Source of the DNA: CAZCZU01 sp964503475
GTDB lineage: Bacteria; Pseudomonadota; Zetaproteobacteria; Mariprofundales; Mariprofundaceae
DNA: 64,000 bases
Reading direction: 5' to 3'
Assembly (NCBI GenBank): GCA_964503475.1
Contig: CAZCZU010000008.1
Span: forward strand, 1-64,000
Both the position numbers and the translations under genes were made by a program. The notes beneath the pieces were generated by a model that ran no database searches, was not told where the DNA came from, and worked only from the letters and a program-made list of their open reading frames with translations. Below are positions 33,318-40,925 of the stretch, in pieces (the stretch's first letter is position 1; every line of letters starts with the position of its first letter).

Positions 33318-34234
33318 CAGCGATTGGCAGCTATGTGCCGGTTTTGTTCGAAGATAACCTGTTGAAGCAGGAGAAGTTCGACGTGGACCGGGAGTTTATA
33401 CTCGGAAAACTTGGTGTTCGGCAGGTATCAAGGAAAGGGGCTGAGGAAGATACATCTGATATGTGTGTGAAAGCGTATCAGGCTTTGCCGGAAGATGCCC
33501 GCCCGGCACATGTCGACTGTGTTGTCGTCTGTACGCAAAATCCGGATGGTGGTGGTATTCCACATGTGTCGGCCATCGTGCATGGCAAACTTGGCCTGGA
33601 AGATGACTGTGCCTGCTTCGATGTTGCCCTAGGCTGTTCCGGATATGTCTATTCGCTCTCTATCATTCAATCATTTATGGAGAGTAATGGTTTTTCATCG
33701 GGACTCCTGTTTACAGCTGATCCTTATTCAAAAATTGTTGATCCGGACGATAAAAATACGGCGATGCTTTTTGGAGACGCTGCTACGGTTACGGTGCTCC
33801 AATCGGGCGCGGAAGGTGAGGGCGGGCTCACTCTCGACCGCTTCGTATTTCAGACTCGCGGAGCCGAATGGGAAGCCCTGCATAATGCAAATGGTCCGAT
33901 TTTCATGAATGGCCGGGCAGTGTTTAATTTTGCATTGATGAACGTTCCCGCCCAGGTTGGAAGACTGTTGAATTTGGCAGATAAAAGTAAGGATGATATC
34001 GATCTGTTTCTTTTTCATCAGGGCAGTAAATTCATCGTCGATAATCTGCGTAAGAAAATGGGGCTGAAAGAGGGGCAGGTTCCTGTCGCAATCGAGCAAT
34101 ATGGCAACACGGTATCCTCTTCGATTCCCCTGCTGCTAGAGTCCGCTCTGAAGGACTCCGATATTCGCACAATCGTTATGAGTGGGTTTGGTTTGGGTCT
34201 TTCTTGGGCAAGTTGTCTGGCAATTCGAAATTGA
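33305..34234 (+). CDS. 3-oxoacyl-ACP synthase III-like enzyme (FabH family)
   Basis: The 309-residue thiolase-fold protein keeps the complete Cys-His-Asn triad of FabH: Cys in DVALGCSGYVYSL (about residue 113), His in LFLFHQGSKFI (about 239), and Asn in EQYGNTVSSSIP (about 269). FabH condenses an acyl-CoA with malonyl-ACP to give a 3-ketoacyl-ACP. A housekeeping fabH would be expected in a fab/plsX operon; here it sits between pseG and pseI, directly before an acyl carrier protein. It probably makes a dedicated short 3-oxoacyl unit, such as acetoacetyl-ACP. Confidence 0.82.
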   Translation: MARIAAIGSYVPVLFEDNLLKQEKFDVDREFILGKLGVRQVSRKGAEEDTSDMCVKAYQALPEDARPAHVDCVVVCTQNPDGGGIPHVSAIVHGKLGLEDDCACFDVALGCSGYVYSLSIIQSFMESNGFSSGLLFTADPYSKIVDPDDKNTAMLFGDAATVTVLQSGAEGEGGLTLDRFVFQTRGAEWEALHNANGPIFMNGRAVFNFALMNVPAQVGRLLNLADKSKDDIDLFLFHQGSKFIVDNLRKKMGLKEGQVPVAIEQYGNTVSSSIPLLLESALKDSDIRTIVMSGFGLGLSWASCLAIRN

Positions 34235-34252
34235 TGTGGATTTGAGGTTGAA

Positions 34253-34501
34253 ATGAGTAACGAAACTAAGGTATTGCAGGAGCTCAAGGAGCTTGTTGGT
34301 GTTGTGGCACCTTCGGCCGTGATTTCCTCCGAAGAGGATTGCGACAGGGCTCTGAACGAAATCGGGATCGACTCCCTCGACACAATGTCACTCTTGCTGG
34401 AAGCTCAGGAGAAGTTTGGCGTGGAGGTTCCCGATGAGGCTGTCGACAAGCTGACAAGCCTGCGATCAATTGCTATCTATATCCTAGAAAACCAAAGCTG
34501 A
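34253..34501 (+). CDS. Dedicated acyl carrier protein
   Basis: An 82-residue acidic four-helix protein with the phosphopantetheine attachment Ser in NEIGIDSLDTMSLLLEAQEKF (DSL at about residues 41-43). It is close in size to AcpP (78) but has its own sequence, and it is coded directly between the KAS III-like and LpxD-like genes, with GAGG before its ATG. Expected to be activated by the cell's AcpS and to carry the acyl chain handled by its neighbours. It could also interact with general fatty acid synthesis. Confidence 0.9.
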   Translation: MSNETKVLQELKELVGVVAPSAVISSEEDCDRALNEIGIDSLDTMSLLLEAQEKFGVEVPDEAVDKLTSLRSIAIYILENQS

Positions 34502-34517
34502 TTTTTTCGGGGCTCCT

Positions 34518-35402
34518 TTGAAATTAAGCGATTATTTTGAGCCGGATGTACTGCGGCGTGATGCATCTTTTGAGCAGCTTGGGCATGCGGCAAGCCAAGA
34601 GGCAGCTACGCTCGTTTATTGTGAATCCATCCAATATATTCGTATGGCGAATGCGAATGCGAATGTGCAGGCGGTTATAACCAACGATGTTTTGGCCGAA
34701 TCGGTTGATGCCGAAAAGGGATTGCTGATCGATGCTTCACCCAGACTTTTGTTCTATGAATTGCACAAGCAGCTGATCAGTGACGGGCTCGGTTTGCACC
34801 GGGTGGAAGGAAGGGTCGGCGAAGGTTGTATCATTCATCCTTCAGCTCGCATATCTAAAAAAAGCAGTATTGGCTGCAATGTCATCATTAACGAGAATGT
34901 TGTGATATGTGATGGCGTTACCGTGGGTGACAACACTTTTATTGATGTTGGTACAGTGATCGGTTCAGAGGGAATCCTTTATGTCTGCAAAGACGGGATG
35001 AATGAAACGGTTCGCCATGGGGGAGGGGTTGTCATTGGAGAAGGTGTAACCCTTTTGGCCAATTCGGTGGTGGTAAAATCAATTCATCCAAGCCAGCTGA
35101 CAATGGTGGGAGATCACTCCATTGTCGGTATTGCCTCCAATGTTGGCCATGATGCTGTTGTTGGAAAGAACTGTGTTATTTCTGGTAATTGTGTGGTTGC
35201 ACGAGGTGCCCGATTGAACGATGGGGTTTATGTGGGAACCTCATCGGTGATCCGGGAGTACGTAAACCTGGGCGAAAAAGCACAGGTGAAGGCCGGTGGA
35301 ATTGTGGTTGGGCATGTTGGGGCCGGCGAGGTCGTGTCCGGAAACTTTGCGATCCGCCATCGCAGGCACCTTATGCAGCTTGCAAAAGAAAAGGCATCAT
35401 AA
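34518..35402 (+). CDS. LpxD-like left-handed beta-helix N-acyltransferase
   Basis: The 294-residue protein has an N-terminal domain like the uridine-binding part of LpxD (residues about 1-100), then hexapeptide repeats (IHPSARISKKSSIGCNVII, VVICDGVTVGDNTFIDVGTVIG, VVIGEGVTLLANSVVV) from about 108 to 270. The candidate catalytic His is in SNVGHDAVVG (about 214). LpxD moves a 3-hydroxyacyl chain from ACP to the amine of a UDP-sugar. Here, next to an ACP and beside pseI, it more likely N-acylates the amino sugar of the nonulosonate pathway than lipid A. Start is TTG 34518. Confidence 0.8.
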   Translation: MKLSDYFEPDVLRRDASFEQLGHAASQEAATLVYCESIQYIRMANANANVQAVITNDVLAESVDAEKGLLIDASPRLLFYELHKQLISDGLGLHRVEGRVGEGCIIHPSARISKKSSIGCNVIINENVVICDGVTVGDNTFIDVGTVIGSEGILYVCKDGMNETVRHGGGVVIGEGVTLLANSVVVKSIHPSQLTMVGDHSIVGIASNVGHDAVVGKNCVISGNCVVARGARLNDGVYVGTSSVIREYVNLGEKAQVKAGGIVVGHVGAGEVVSGNFAIRHRRHLMQLAKEKAS

Positions 35403-35413
35403 GCAAAACAGAG

Positions 35414-36472
35414 ATGACAGAAAAACGATGCAAACAAGATATTGTTGAGCTGTTGGGGAACGATACCCCTCCGTTCGTGATTGCTGAGTTGTCGGGAAAC
35501 CACAATGGATCGCTTGACCGGGCGCTGGAGATTGTGCGTCTTGCGGCAGATGCGGGCGTCCATGCACTCAAGCTGCAGACCTTCACCGCTGACAGTATGA
35601 CGCTGAATCTCGAAGAACCGGATTTCATGGCCAATCCCGACAGTGTCTGGCGTGGGAATAAGTTGTATGATCTGTATCAGGATGCAGCTACACCCTGGGA
35701 GTGGCATGCACCTGTTTTTCAGTTGTGTGATGAACTTGGGCTGATTGCGTTCAGTTCACCGTTTGATTATGAGGCGGTTGATTTTCTGGAAGGCCTTGAT
35801 GTTCCCATGTACAAGATCGCATCCTTTGAGATGGTCGATATACCTCTGATCAGGAAAGTTGCCAGCACCGGAAAACCGATGATCATATCAACAGGTATGG
35901 CGACCGTTGATGAAATCGACGATGCTGTAACAGCGGCGAGAGAGAGCGGATGCGATAATCTGGTGCTTCTGAAATGCACCAGTGCCTATCCTGCCCCTCC
36001 AGAGAATGCGAATCTACGGAGTATTACGCGCCTTATCGAGCGTTATGAATGTCCGGTTGGACTGTCCGATCATACTCTGGGGATAGGCGTTGCGGTTGCT
36101 TCAGTGGCATATGGTGCATCGGTGATCGAAAAACATTTTACAAATGATCGCAACGAGGGGGGCGTGGACAGTGCCTTCTCCATGGAGCCAGGCGAAATGG
36201 CTCAGTTGGTGATCGAGTCGAAAAGGGCATGGCAGGCCGGGGGTGAGGCGGTGATCGGCCCGGTTGGTGCGGAGGTCAATGGTCGGAACCGGCGTCGTTC
36301 CCTGTATGTGGTTGACGACATGAAAGCTGGGGACGTGGCCACATCAGAAAAGGTCCGTTCAATCAGGCCTGCTAACGGTCTCTCTACAAAATACCTCGAG
36401 GATATTTTGGGCAAACGTGCAGTAAAAGATATCCGGAAAGGTACGCCGGTTTCATGGGAGCTTTTTGAATGA
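35414..36472 (+). CDS. pseI: Pseudaminic acid synthase (NeuB family)
   Basis: Condenses PEP with the 6-deoxy-altrose diacylamino sugar to give the nine-carbon acid. The 352-residue protein has FVIAELSGNHNGSLDRAL (residues about 18-35), ALKLQTFTADSMTL, YKIASFEMVDIPLI (about 135), STGMATVDEIDDA, and SDHTLGIGVAVASVAYGASVIEKHFT (about 215), then an SAF-type antifreeze-like C-terminal domain from about 285 (RRSLYVVDDMKAGD). ELSGNHN is typical of PseI. ATG 35414 starts 12 bases after the LpxD-like gene; a longer in-frame extension overlaps that gene and is unsupported. Confidence 0.9.
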   Translation: MTEKRCKQDIVELLGNDTPPFVIAELSGNHNGSLDRALEIVRLAADAGVHALKLQTFTADSMTLNLEEPDFMANPDSVWRGNKLYDLYQDAATPWEWHAPVFQLCDELGLIAFSSPFDYEAVDFLEGLDVPMYKIASFEMVDIPLIRKVASTGKPMIISTGMATVDEIDDAVTAARESGCDNLVLLKCTSAYPAPPENANLRSITRLIERYECPVGLSDHTLGIGVAVASVAYGASVIEKHFTNDRNEGGVDSAFSMEPGEMAQLVIESKRAWQAGGEAVIGPVGAEVNGRNRRRSLYVVDDMKAGDVATSEKVRSIRPANGLSTKYLEDILGKRAVKDIRKGTPVSWELFE

Positions 36473-37209
36473 GTGCTGTTGTGGCCATTATCGAGGCGCG
36501 AATGACCTCTTCACGGCTGCCGGGAAAAGTGCTTCTTCCCGTATGCGATAAGCCCATGCTGGAGCTGTTGATCGAGCGTGTCCGGAGAATTCCTCAGGTT
36601 GAAAAGGTTGTCGTGGCTACAACCTGGAATGATTCGGATGATCCTATTCATGAACTGGCCTTACATCTGGAGGTCGAATGCTATCGTGGAAGTGAACAGG
36701 ATGTGCTGGGACGTGTCTTGGGGGCTGCTAAGACATTTGGAGCTGACTTCATCGTGGAGATTACCGGTGATTGTCCTCTTCTGGATCCCGAGCTTGCAGA
36801 GCAATGTATCGACGACTTCTTTCGCCTGGGAATGGATTATGCGGTTGTTCCGGCACGAAACTTTCCATCCGGAACAGCGATACAGATTTTCCCTACTTCG
36901 ATTCTGTCCGAAGTAGACCGGGAGTTCCCTGACAACCCTTCAGCAAGGGAGCATGTCTCTTTGCCTATCTACAGCCAACCTGAACGCTATAAGGTCTACC
37001 GATTGAAGGCGGCAGATGGCCTGAACCGTCCTGACCTGCGGTTTGATCTTGATACGCCCGAGGACTTTGAACTAATTAAAGCCATATATGAATCACTCTA
37101 CCCCCATAATCCCGAATTCCGATTGAGGGATATTATCGACTTTCTTGAGGTTCATCCCGAGATGATCCGGATCAATGCCGATGTCCAACAGAAAAAAGCG
37201 GAGCTGTGA
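36469..37209 (+). CDS. SpsF-like cytidylyltransferase (second copy), probable CMP-nonulosonate synthetase
   Basis: The 246-residue protein begins VVAIIEARMTSSRLPGKVL and has VEITGDCPLLDPELAEQC (about residue 96) and AREHVSLPIY, as in the paralogue at 28761. ATGA overlap with pseI makes it the best candidate for the CTP-dependent activation step normally done by PseF, from which it differs in subgroup. The 3' end overlaps the next gene by about 35 bases. Confidence 0.8.
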   Translation: MSAVVAIIEARMTSSRLPGKVLLPVCDKPMLELLIERVRRIPQVEKVVVATTWNDSDDPIHELALHLEVECYRGSEQDVLGRVLGAAKTFGADFIVEITGDCPLLDPELAEQCIDDFFRLGMDYAVVPARNFPSGTAIQIFPTSILSEVDREFPDNPSAREHVSLPIYSQPERYKVYRLKAADGLNRPDLRFDLDTPEDFELIKAIYESLYPHNPEFRLRDIIDFLEVHPEMIRINADVQQKKAEL

Positions 37210-38194
37210 TAGTACGCTGAAGGCGGCCATTATCGGTTGCGGCTGGGTTGCTGGCGGCTATGACCAGCATGGCAGTGCCCCAGGGGTTCGAACGCATGCC
37301 AAGGCATATGCGCTCGATGAGCGTACCGAACTGGTGGCCGCGTGCGATGCGGACCCCAAACGCCTTCAGGCATTTGGGGAGGCTTGGGGCGTTGCGCACA
37401 CCTATACGGATGTGCGGGCGATGCTCCAAGATGTTTCGCCGGACATTGTAAGTATCTGCACACCGGATGAGTCGCACTTTGATCTGCTTTGCTTGTGTCT
37501 CGAGTTCCCCTGTATCCGGGCAGTCTGGTGTGAGAAGCCACTGGCTAAAACCTCAGCTGGCTGTGCCGACCTGGTGGATAGTTATCGCGATGCATCCGTT
37601 GTCCTGCTGGTTAATTATATGCGTAGCTTCTGTGCACAGTATCAGCAGTTGAAAGGGAGATTGCGCTCAGATGAATTTGGCGCGCTCCTTAAGATTGAGG
37701 TCCATTATACAAAAGGCATCATTCACAATGGTTCCCATGCCATGGACCTGCTGATTGATTGGCTGGGTGAGCCGGACTCGATGCATGTATCACATGCATT
37801 TGTCGATCATGATGCTGAGGATCCAACGGTTGATGCTTGTCTGAAGTTTGGCGAGGTTCCGGTCTATTTTATGGGATTGGATGAGGGCAGCTTCTCCTTT
37901 TTCACCCTCACCCTCTTCACCGAAAAAGGGGTGGTGTCCTTGGAGGACTTTGGACGGAAGCTTGTGGTAAGAGCGGTGGATGCCAATCCGCAGAAGAGTG
38001 GTCATAAGGTGCTAGGGGAGCCGGTTGAATATGATACCAAGTTGTCGTTTGCCATGGCTGATGCCCTCTCCTCTCTTGTGGAAGCGGTGCAGGATGAAAG
38101 GCCTGAGGTGAACGGATATCGAGCCGTGAGAGTGCTTGAAGTGACGGAGAGTCTTGCTGAAACAGGAAGAAAGGTGGTCGCAAATGTCAAATGA
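37175..38194 (+). CDS. Gfo/Idh/MocA-family oxidoreductase
   Basis: The 339-residue protein has an N-terminal NAD fold (LKAAIIGCGWVAGGYD, about residues 15-30), SICTPDESHFDL, and the family hallmark CEKPLAKTSAG (about 122), with NGSHAMDLLIDWLGEP near 187. It is a sugar or sugar-nucleotide dehydrogenase. With the DegT aminotransferase and GNAT gene that follow, an oxidation-amination-acetylation series is plausible. Start at ATG 37175 or 37181; both overlap the previous gene. Confidence 0.78.
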   Translation: MPMSNRKKRSCDSTLKAAIIGCGWVAGGYDQHGSAPGVRTHAKAYALDERTELVAACDADPKRLQAFGEAWGVAHTYTDVRAMLQDVSPDIVSICTPDESHFDLLCLCLEFPCIRAVWCEKPLAKTSAGCADLVDSYRDASVVLLVNYMRSFCAQYQQLKGRLRSDEFGALLKIEVHYTKGIIHNGSHAMDLLIDWLGEPDSMHVSHAFVDHDAEDPTVDACLKFGEVPVYFMGLDEGSFSFFTLTLFTEKGVVSLEDFGRKLVVRAVDANPQKSGHKVLGEPVEYDTKLSFAMADALSSLVEAVQDERPEVNGYRAVRVLEVTESLAETGRKVVANVK

Positions 38195-39455
38195 ACTGGC
38201 CGTTCTGGGCGGAAATAAAACGATTTCCAAACAACCGGGACGCTACAATAGCATCGGAGACGAAGAACTCGGTGCGGCAAAGTCGGTCGTGGAAAGCGGT
38301 GTCCTGTCGAAATTCCTCGGATGCTGGGATGAGGATTTCTATGGAGGCGACAAGGTACGTGAGTTTGAAGAGGCATGGCGGAACTACTTTGGGGTAGGGC
38401 ACGCGGTTTCGGTGAATTCGAATACGTCCGGTTTGATTGCCGCTGTCGGTGCCGTGGGTGTTGAGCCGGGAGATGAGGTGATCGTCAGCCCTTGGACCAT
38501 GTGCGCTACGGCTACTTCGATTCTGGTCTGGAATGCCATTCCGGTGTTTGCCGACATCGAGGTCGAAACGTTTGCTCTTGATCCTGAATCGATCAGAAAG
38601 TGCATTTCGCCGAAGACGAAAGCCATCATTGTTACGGACATCTTCGGTCATCCTGCCAGGCTGGATGAAATTATGGTCATTGCAAAAGAATATGGACTCA
38701 AGGTGATCGAGGACGTTGCCCAGGCTCCCGGTGCGCGATACAGGGATCGTTTCGCCGGCACTGTTGCTGATATCGGTATTTTCAGCCTGAATTATCACAA
38801 GCATATCCATACGGGCGAAGGTGGCATGTGTGTCACGGATGATGATGCGCTTGCCGAGCGACTGCAGCTGATCCGTAATCATGCTGAGGCGGTGGTTGGT
38901 GACAAAGGTGTAAGCAACCTTGCCAACATGATCGGCTTCAACTTCAGGCTTGGGGAGATTGAGGCGGCGATCGGAATCGAACAGTTGAAGAAACTCGATG
39001 GCCAGATCAGTACAATCATTGCCCGAGCCGACCGTCTGACCCGAGGACTTGATGGCCTGACAGGCCTGCAGCCTCCGCGTGTGATGGATGGATGCAGCCA
39101 TGTCTATTACGTCTATCCCATGATTTACGATGCGACGCTGACGGGAGTGTCGAGGGCTCGACTGCTTGAGGCATTGCGCGCAGAGGGCGTGAGGGTTGGC
39201 GGCGGCTACCAAAACCTTCACCTGTTGCCTTTGTTTCAGAAGAAAATCGCCTATGGATCGCAAGGCTTCCCGTGGAGTGTCTTTGATCCGGAGGGACGTA
39301 TCAGTTATGCCAAGGGAATCTGCCCGGTTGCAGAAGAGCTTCATGACCGTACGTGTCTCGTTATGCCGATGTGCCTTTTCGACTATTCGGATGAGGACAT
39401 TGAACTGATCATCGAGGCGTTCCGGAAAGTATGGCGGAATCTGAACGCGCTATGA
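38184..39455 (+). CDS. DegT/DnrJ/EryC1/StrS-family sugar aminotransferase
   Basis: The 423-residue PLP enzyme has SVNSNTSGLIAAVGAVGVEPGDEV (about residues 77-100, described), VIEDVAQAPGARY (about 183), and the PLP lysine in FSLNYHKHIHTGEGGM (about 210). It is a different branch from PseC at 26599. AAAGGTGG precedes ATG 38184 at suitable distance. It probably aminates the keto sugar made by the preceding Gfo/Idh enzyme; substrate is unknown. Confidence 0.84.
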   Translation: MSNELAVLGGNKTISKQPGRYNSIGDEELGAAKSVVESGVLSKFLGCWDEDFYGGDKVREFEEAWRNYFGVGHAVSVNSNTSGLIAAVGAVGVEPGDEVIVSPWTMCATATSILVWNAIPVFADIEVETFALDPESIRKCISPKTKAIIVTDIFGHPARLDEIMVIAKEYGLKVIEDVAQAPGARYRDRFAGTVADIGIFSLNYHKHIHTGEGGMCVTDDDALAERLQLIRNHAEAVVGDKGVSNLANMIGFNFRLGEIEAAIGIEQLKKLDGQISTIIARADRLTRGLDGLTGLQPPRVMDGCSHVYYVYPMIYDATLTGVSRARLLEALRAEGVRVGGGYQNLHLLPLFQKKIAYGSQGFPWSVFDPEGRISYAKGICPVAEELHDRTCLVMPMCLFDYSDEDIELIIEAFRKVWRNLNAL

Positions 39456-40018
39456 CAGACAAGATGATTCCCTCCTATATGTACGAGTCGGAGCACCTCA
39501 GGTTTCGGGGGCTTTGCGAACAGGATATCGATGGCCCTTATCTGCACTGGTTTGATGACCAGGAGGTGTGCTGTTTCAATTCCCACGGCCGCTTTCCCAG
39601 TACCAGGAAGAAACTGGTTTCCTACATTGATATGTTGCAGACCTCGGAGTCCCACCTGGTCTGGGCAATGATCGAGAAGAGCACGGAGAAGCATGTCGGT
39701 AACATCAGTCTTCAGGGTATCAATATGGTTAATCGCTCGGCCGAGTTTGCCATCATTATCGGAGACAGGGACTGCTGGGGAAAGGGCTACGGTTATGAGG
39801 CCGCGCGGGTTCTCTTTTCGCATGGCTTCAGGAAGCTGGGGCTGAATCGCATTCATTGCGGCACTTCCGAGAACAACACCGGCATGCTTAGCCTTGCCGG
39901 AAAGTTGGGGATGATACAGGAGGGAATCCGCAGGCAGGCACTGTTTGAAAATGGGCGCTTTGTGAATGCCGTCGAATTTGGCCTGCTAAAGGGAGAGTTC
40001 GATTTTTCAGCCGGATGA
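39452..40018 (+). CDS. GNAT-family N-acetyltransferase (RimJ/RimL-like)
   Basis: A 188-residue acetyltransferase with the acetyl-CoA loop in RDCWGKGYGYEAARVLFSHGF (about residues 103-123) and the C-terminal RIHCGTSENNTGMLSLAGKLGMIQEG stretch (described). It starts on an ATGA overlap with the aminotransferase, so it probably acetylates the amine that enzyme makes. It could instead stand in for PseH, which is otherwise missing. Confidence 0.82.
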   Translation: MTDKMIPSYMYESEHLRFRGLCEQDIDGPYLHWFDDQEVCCFNSHGRFPSTRKKLVSYIDMLQTSESHLVWAMIEKSTEKHVGNISLQGINMVNRSAEFAIIIGDRDCWGKGYGYEAARVLFSHGFRKLGLNRIHCGTSENNTGMLSLAGKLGMIQEGIRRQALFENGRFVNAVEFGLLKGEFDFSAG

Positions 40019-40925
40019 TGTCAGTAACATCCTGGTTGTTTGTCACGATGCCGGTGGGGCGGAAGTGGTATCATCGTGGGTGCATCGCAGCGGGCATAAA
40101 AAGGTTGTCTTTCTGCTGGATGGCCCGGCTGTTGCCGTATTTCGGAGAAAACTAGGCCCGATTGAAGTGATGCCTTCTGAAACTCTGACAAAGGATTTTA
40201 TCCAGGGCTTTGATTTTGTGCTGACCGGCACGGGCTGGGCATCCGACCTGGAGAAGAGGGCGATCAGGTTTGGCCGGGAGGGGGACATTCCGGTTGCATC
40301 CTATCTGGACCATTGGGGGGATTATCGACCACGCTTTCTTCTGGAAGGTGAGCTCGTGCTTCCAGATGAAGTTTGGGTGGGCGATGAAGATGCCTTACGG
40401 CTGGCCCGGGGATCACTTGGGGCGGACCGCGTCAAATTGGTGGAAAACCCCTATTTCCTAGATGTGCGGGAAGCGTTTGCCCGCCAGAAGGTCGATGTCC
40501 GGGGTGGGCAGGAGTTTCGGATACTTTATATCTGCGAGGCATTTGCCGAAGCGGGCCGGGTTCTGCCGGACGGAAAATGGATAGAATTTCAGGGCATGGA
40601 CCTTTTTTTTGACCACCTGAAACAGGTGGCGTTTGGCAGCAGGCGGGTCGTGGTCAGGCTTCGACCTCATCCGGCAGAAGAAAAAGATAAGTACGCCTCC
40701 TATCTGGAAAGCGACATGCCGTTCCATGTCGAAGTGAGTGATGGGACAAGTCTGATCGAAGACTGTGCCTCGGCAGACTGGGTTGTGGGAATGAACAGCA
40801 TGGCGTTAATCATTGCCCGCATCGGTGGAAAAAAGACATATTACTGTAATCCGGGTGGCGCCAAGCCCAAGAGTATTCCGGCGACCGGACTGGAGAATTT
40901 TCTGGAAACTTTTGATGCTGTATAG
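40002..40925 (+). CDS. GT-B-like polysaccharide biosynthesis protein with probable ATT start
   Basis: The first ordinary start in this frame is GTG 40065, but the frame is open back to 39990. The upstream codons spell SNILVVCHDAGGAEVVSSWV, which looks like the first beta strand and loop of the fold. The only start-like codon with a ribosome site is ATT 40002, preceded by AGGGAGAG (39990-39997), giving 307 residues. Later motifs are YLDHWGDYRPRF, LPDEVWVGDEDALRLA, VVVRLRPHPAEEKDKY and DWVVGMNSMALIIARIGGK. The pattern resembles CDP-glycerol/capsule-type transferases. It may transfer a nonulosonate; function unproven. Confidence 0.55.
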   Translation: MFQPDDVSNILVVCHDAGGAEVVSSWVHRSGHKKVVFLLDGPAVAVFRRKLGPIEVMPSETLTKDFIQGFDFVLTGTGWASDLEKRAIRFGREGDIPVASYLDHWGDYRPRFLLEGELVLPDEVWVGDEDALRLARGSLGADRVKLVENPYFLDVREAFARQKVDVRGGQEFRILYICEAFAEAGRVLPDGKWIEFQGMDLFFDHLKQVAFGSRRVVVRLRPHPAEEKDKYASYLESDMPFHVEVSDGTSLIEDCASADWVVGMNSMALIIARIGGKKTYYCNPGGAKPKSIPATGLENFLETFDAV

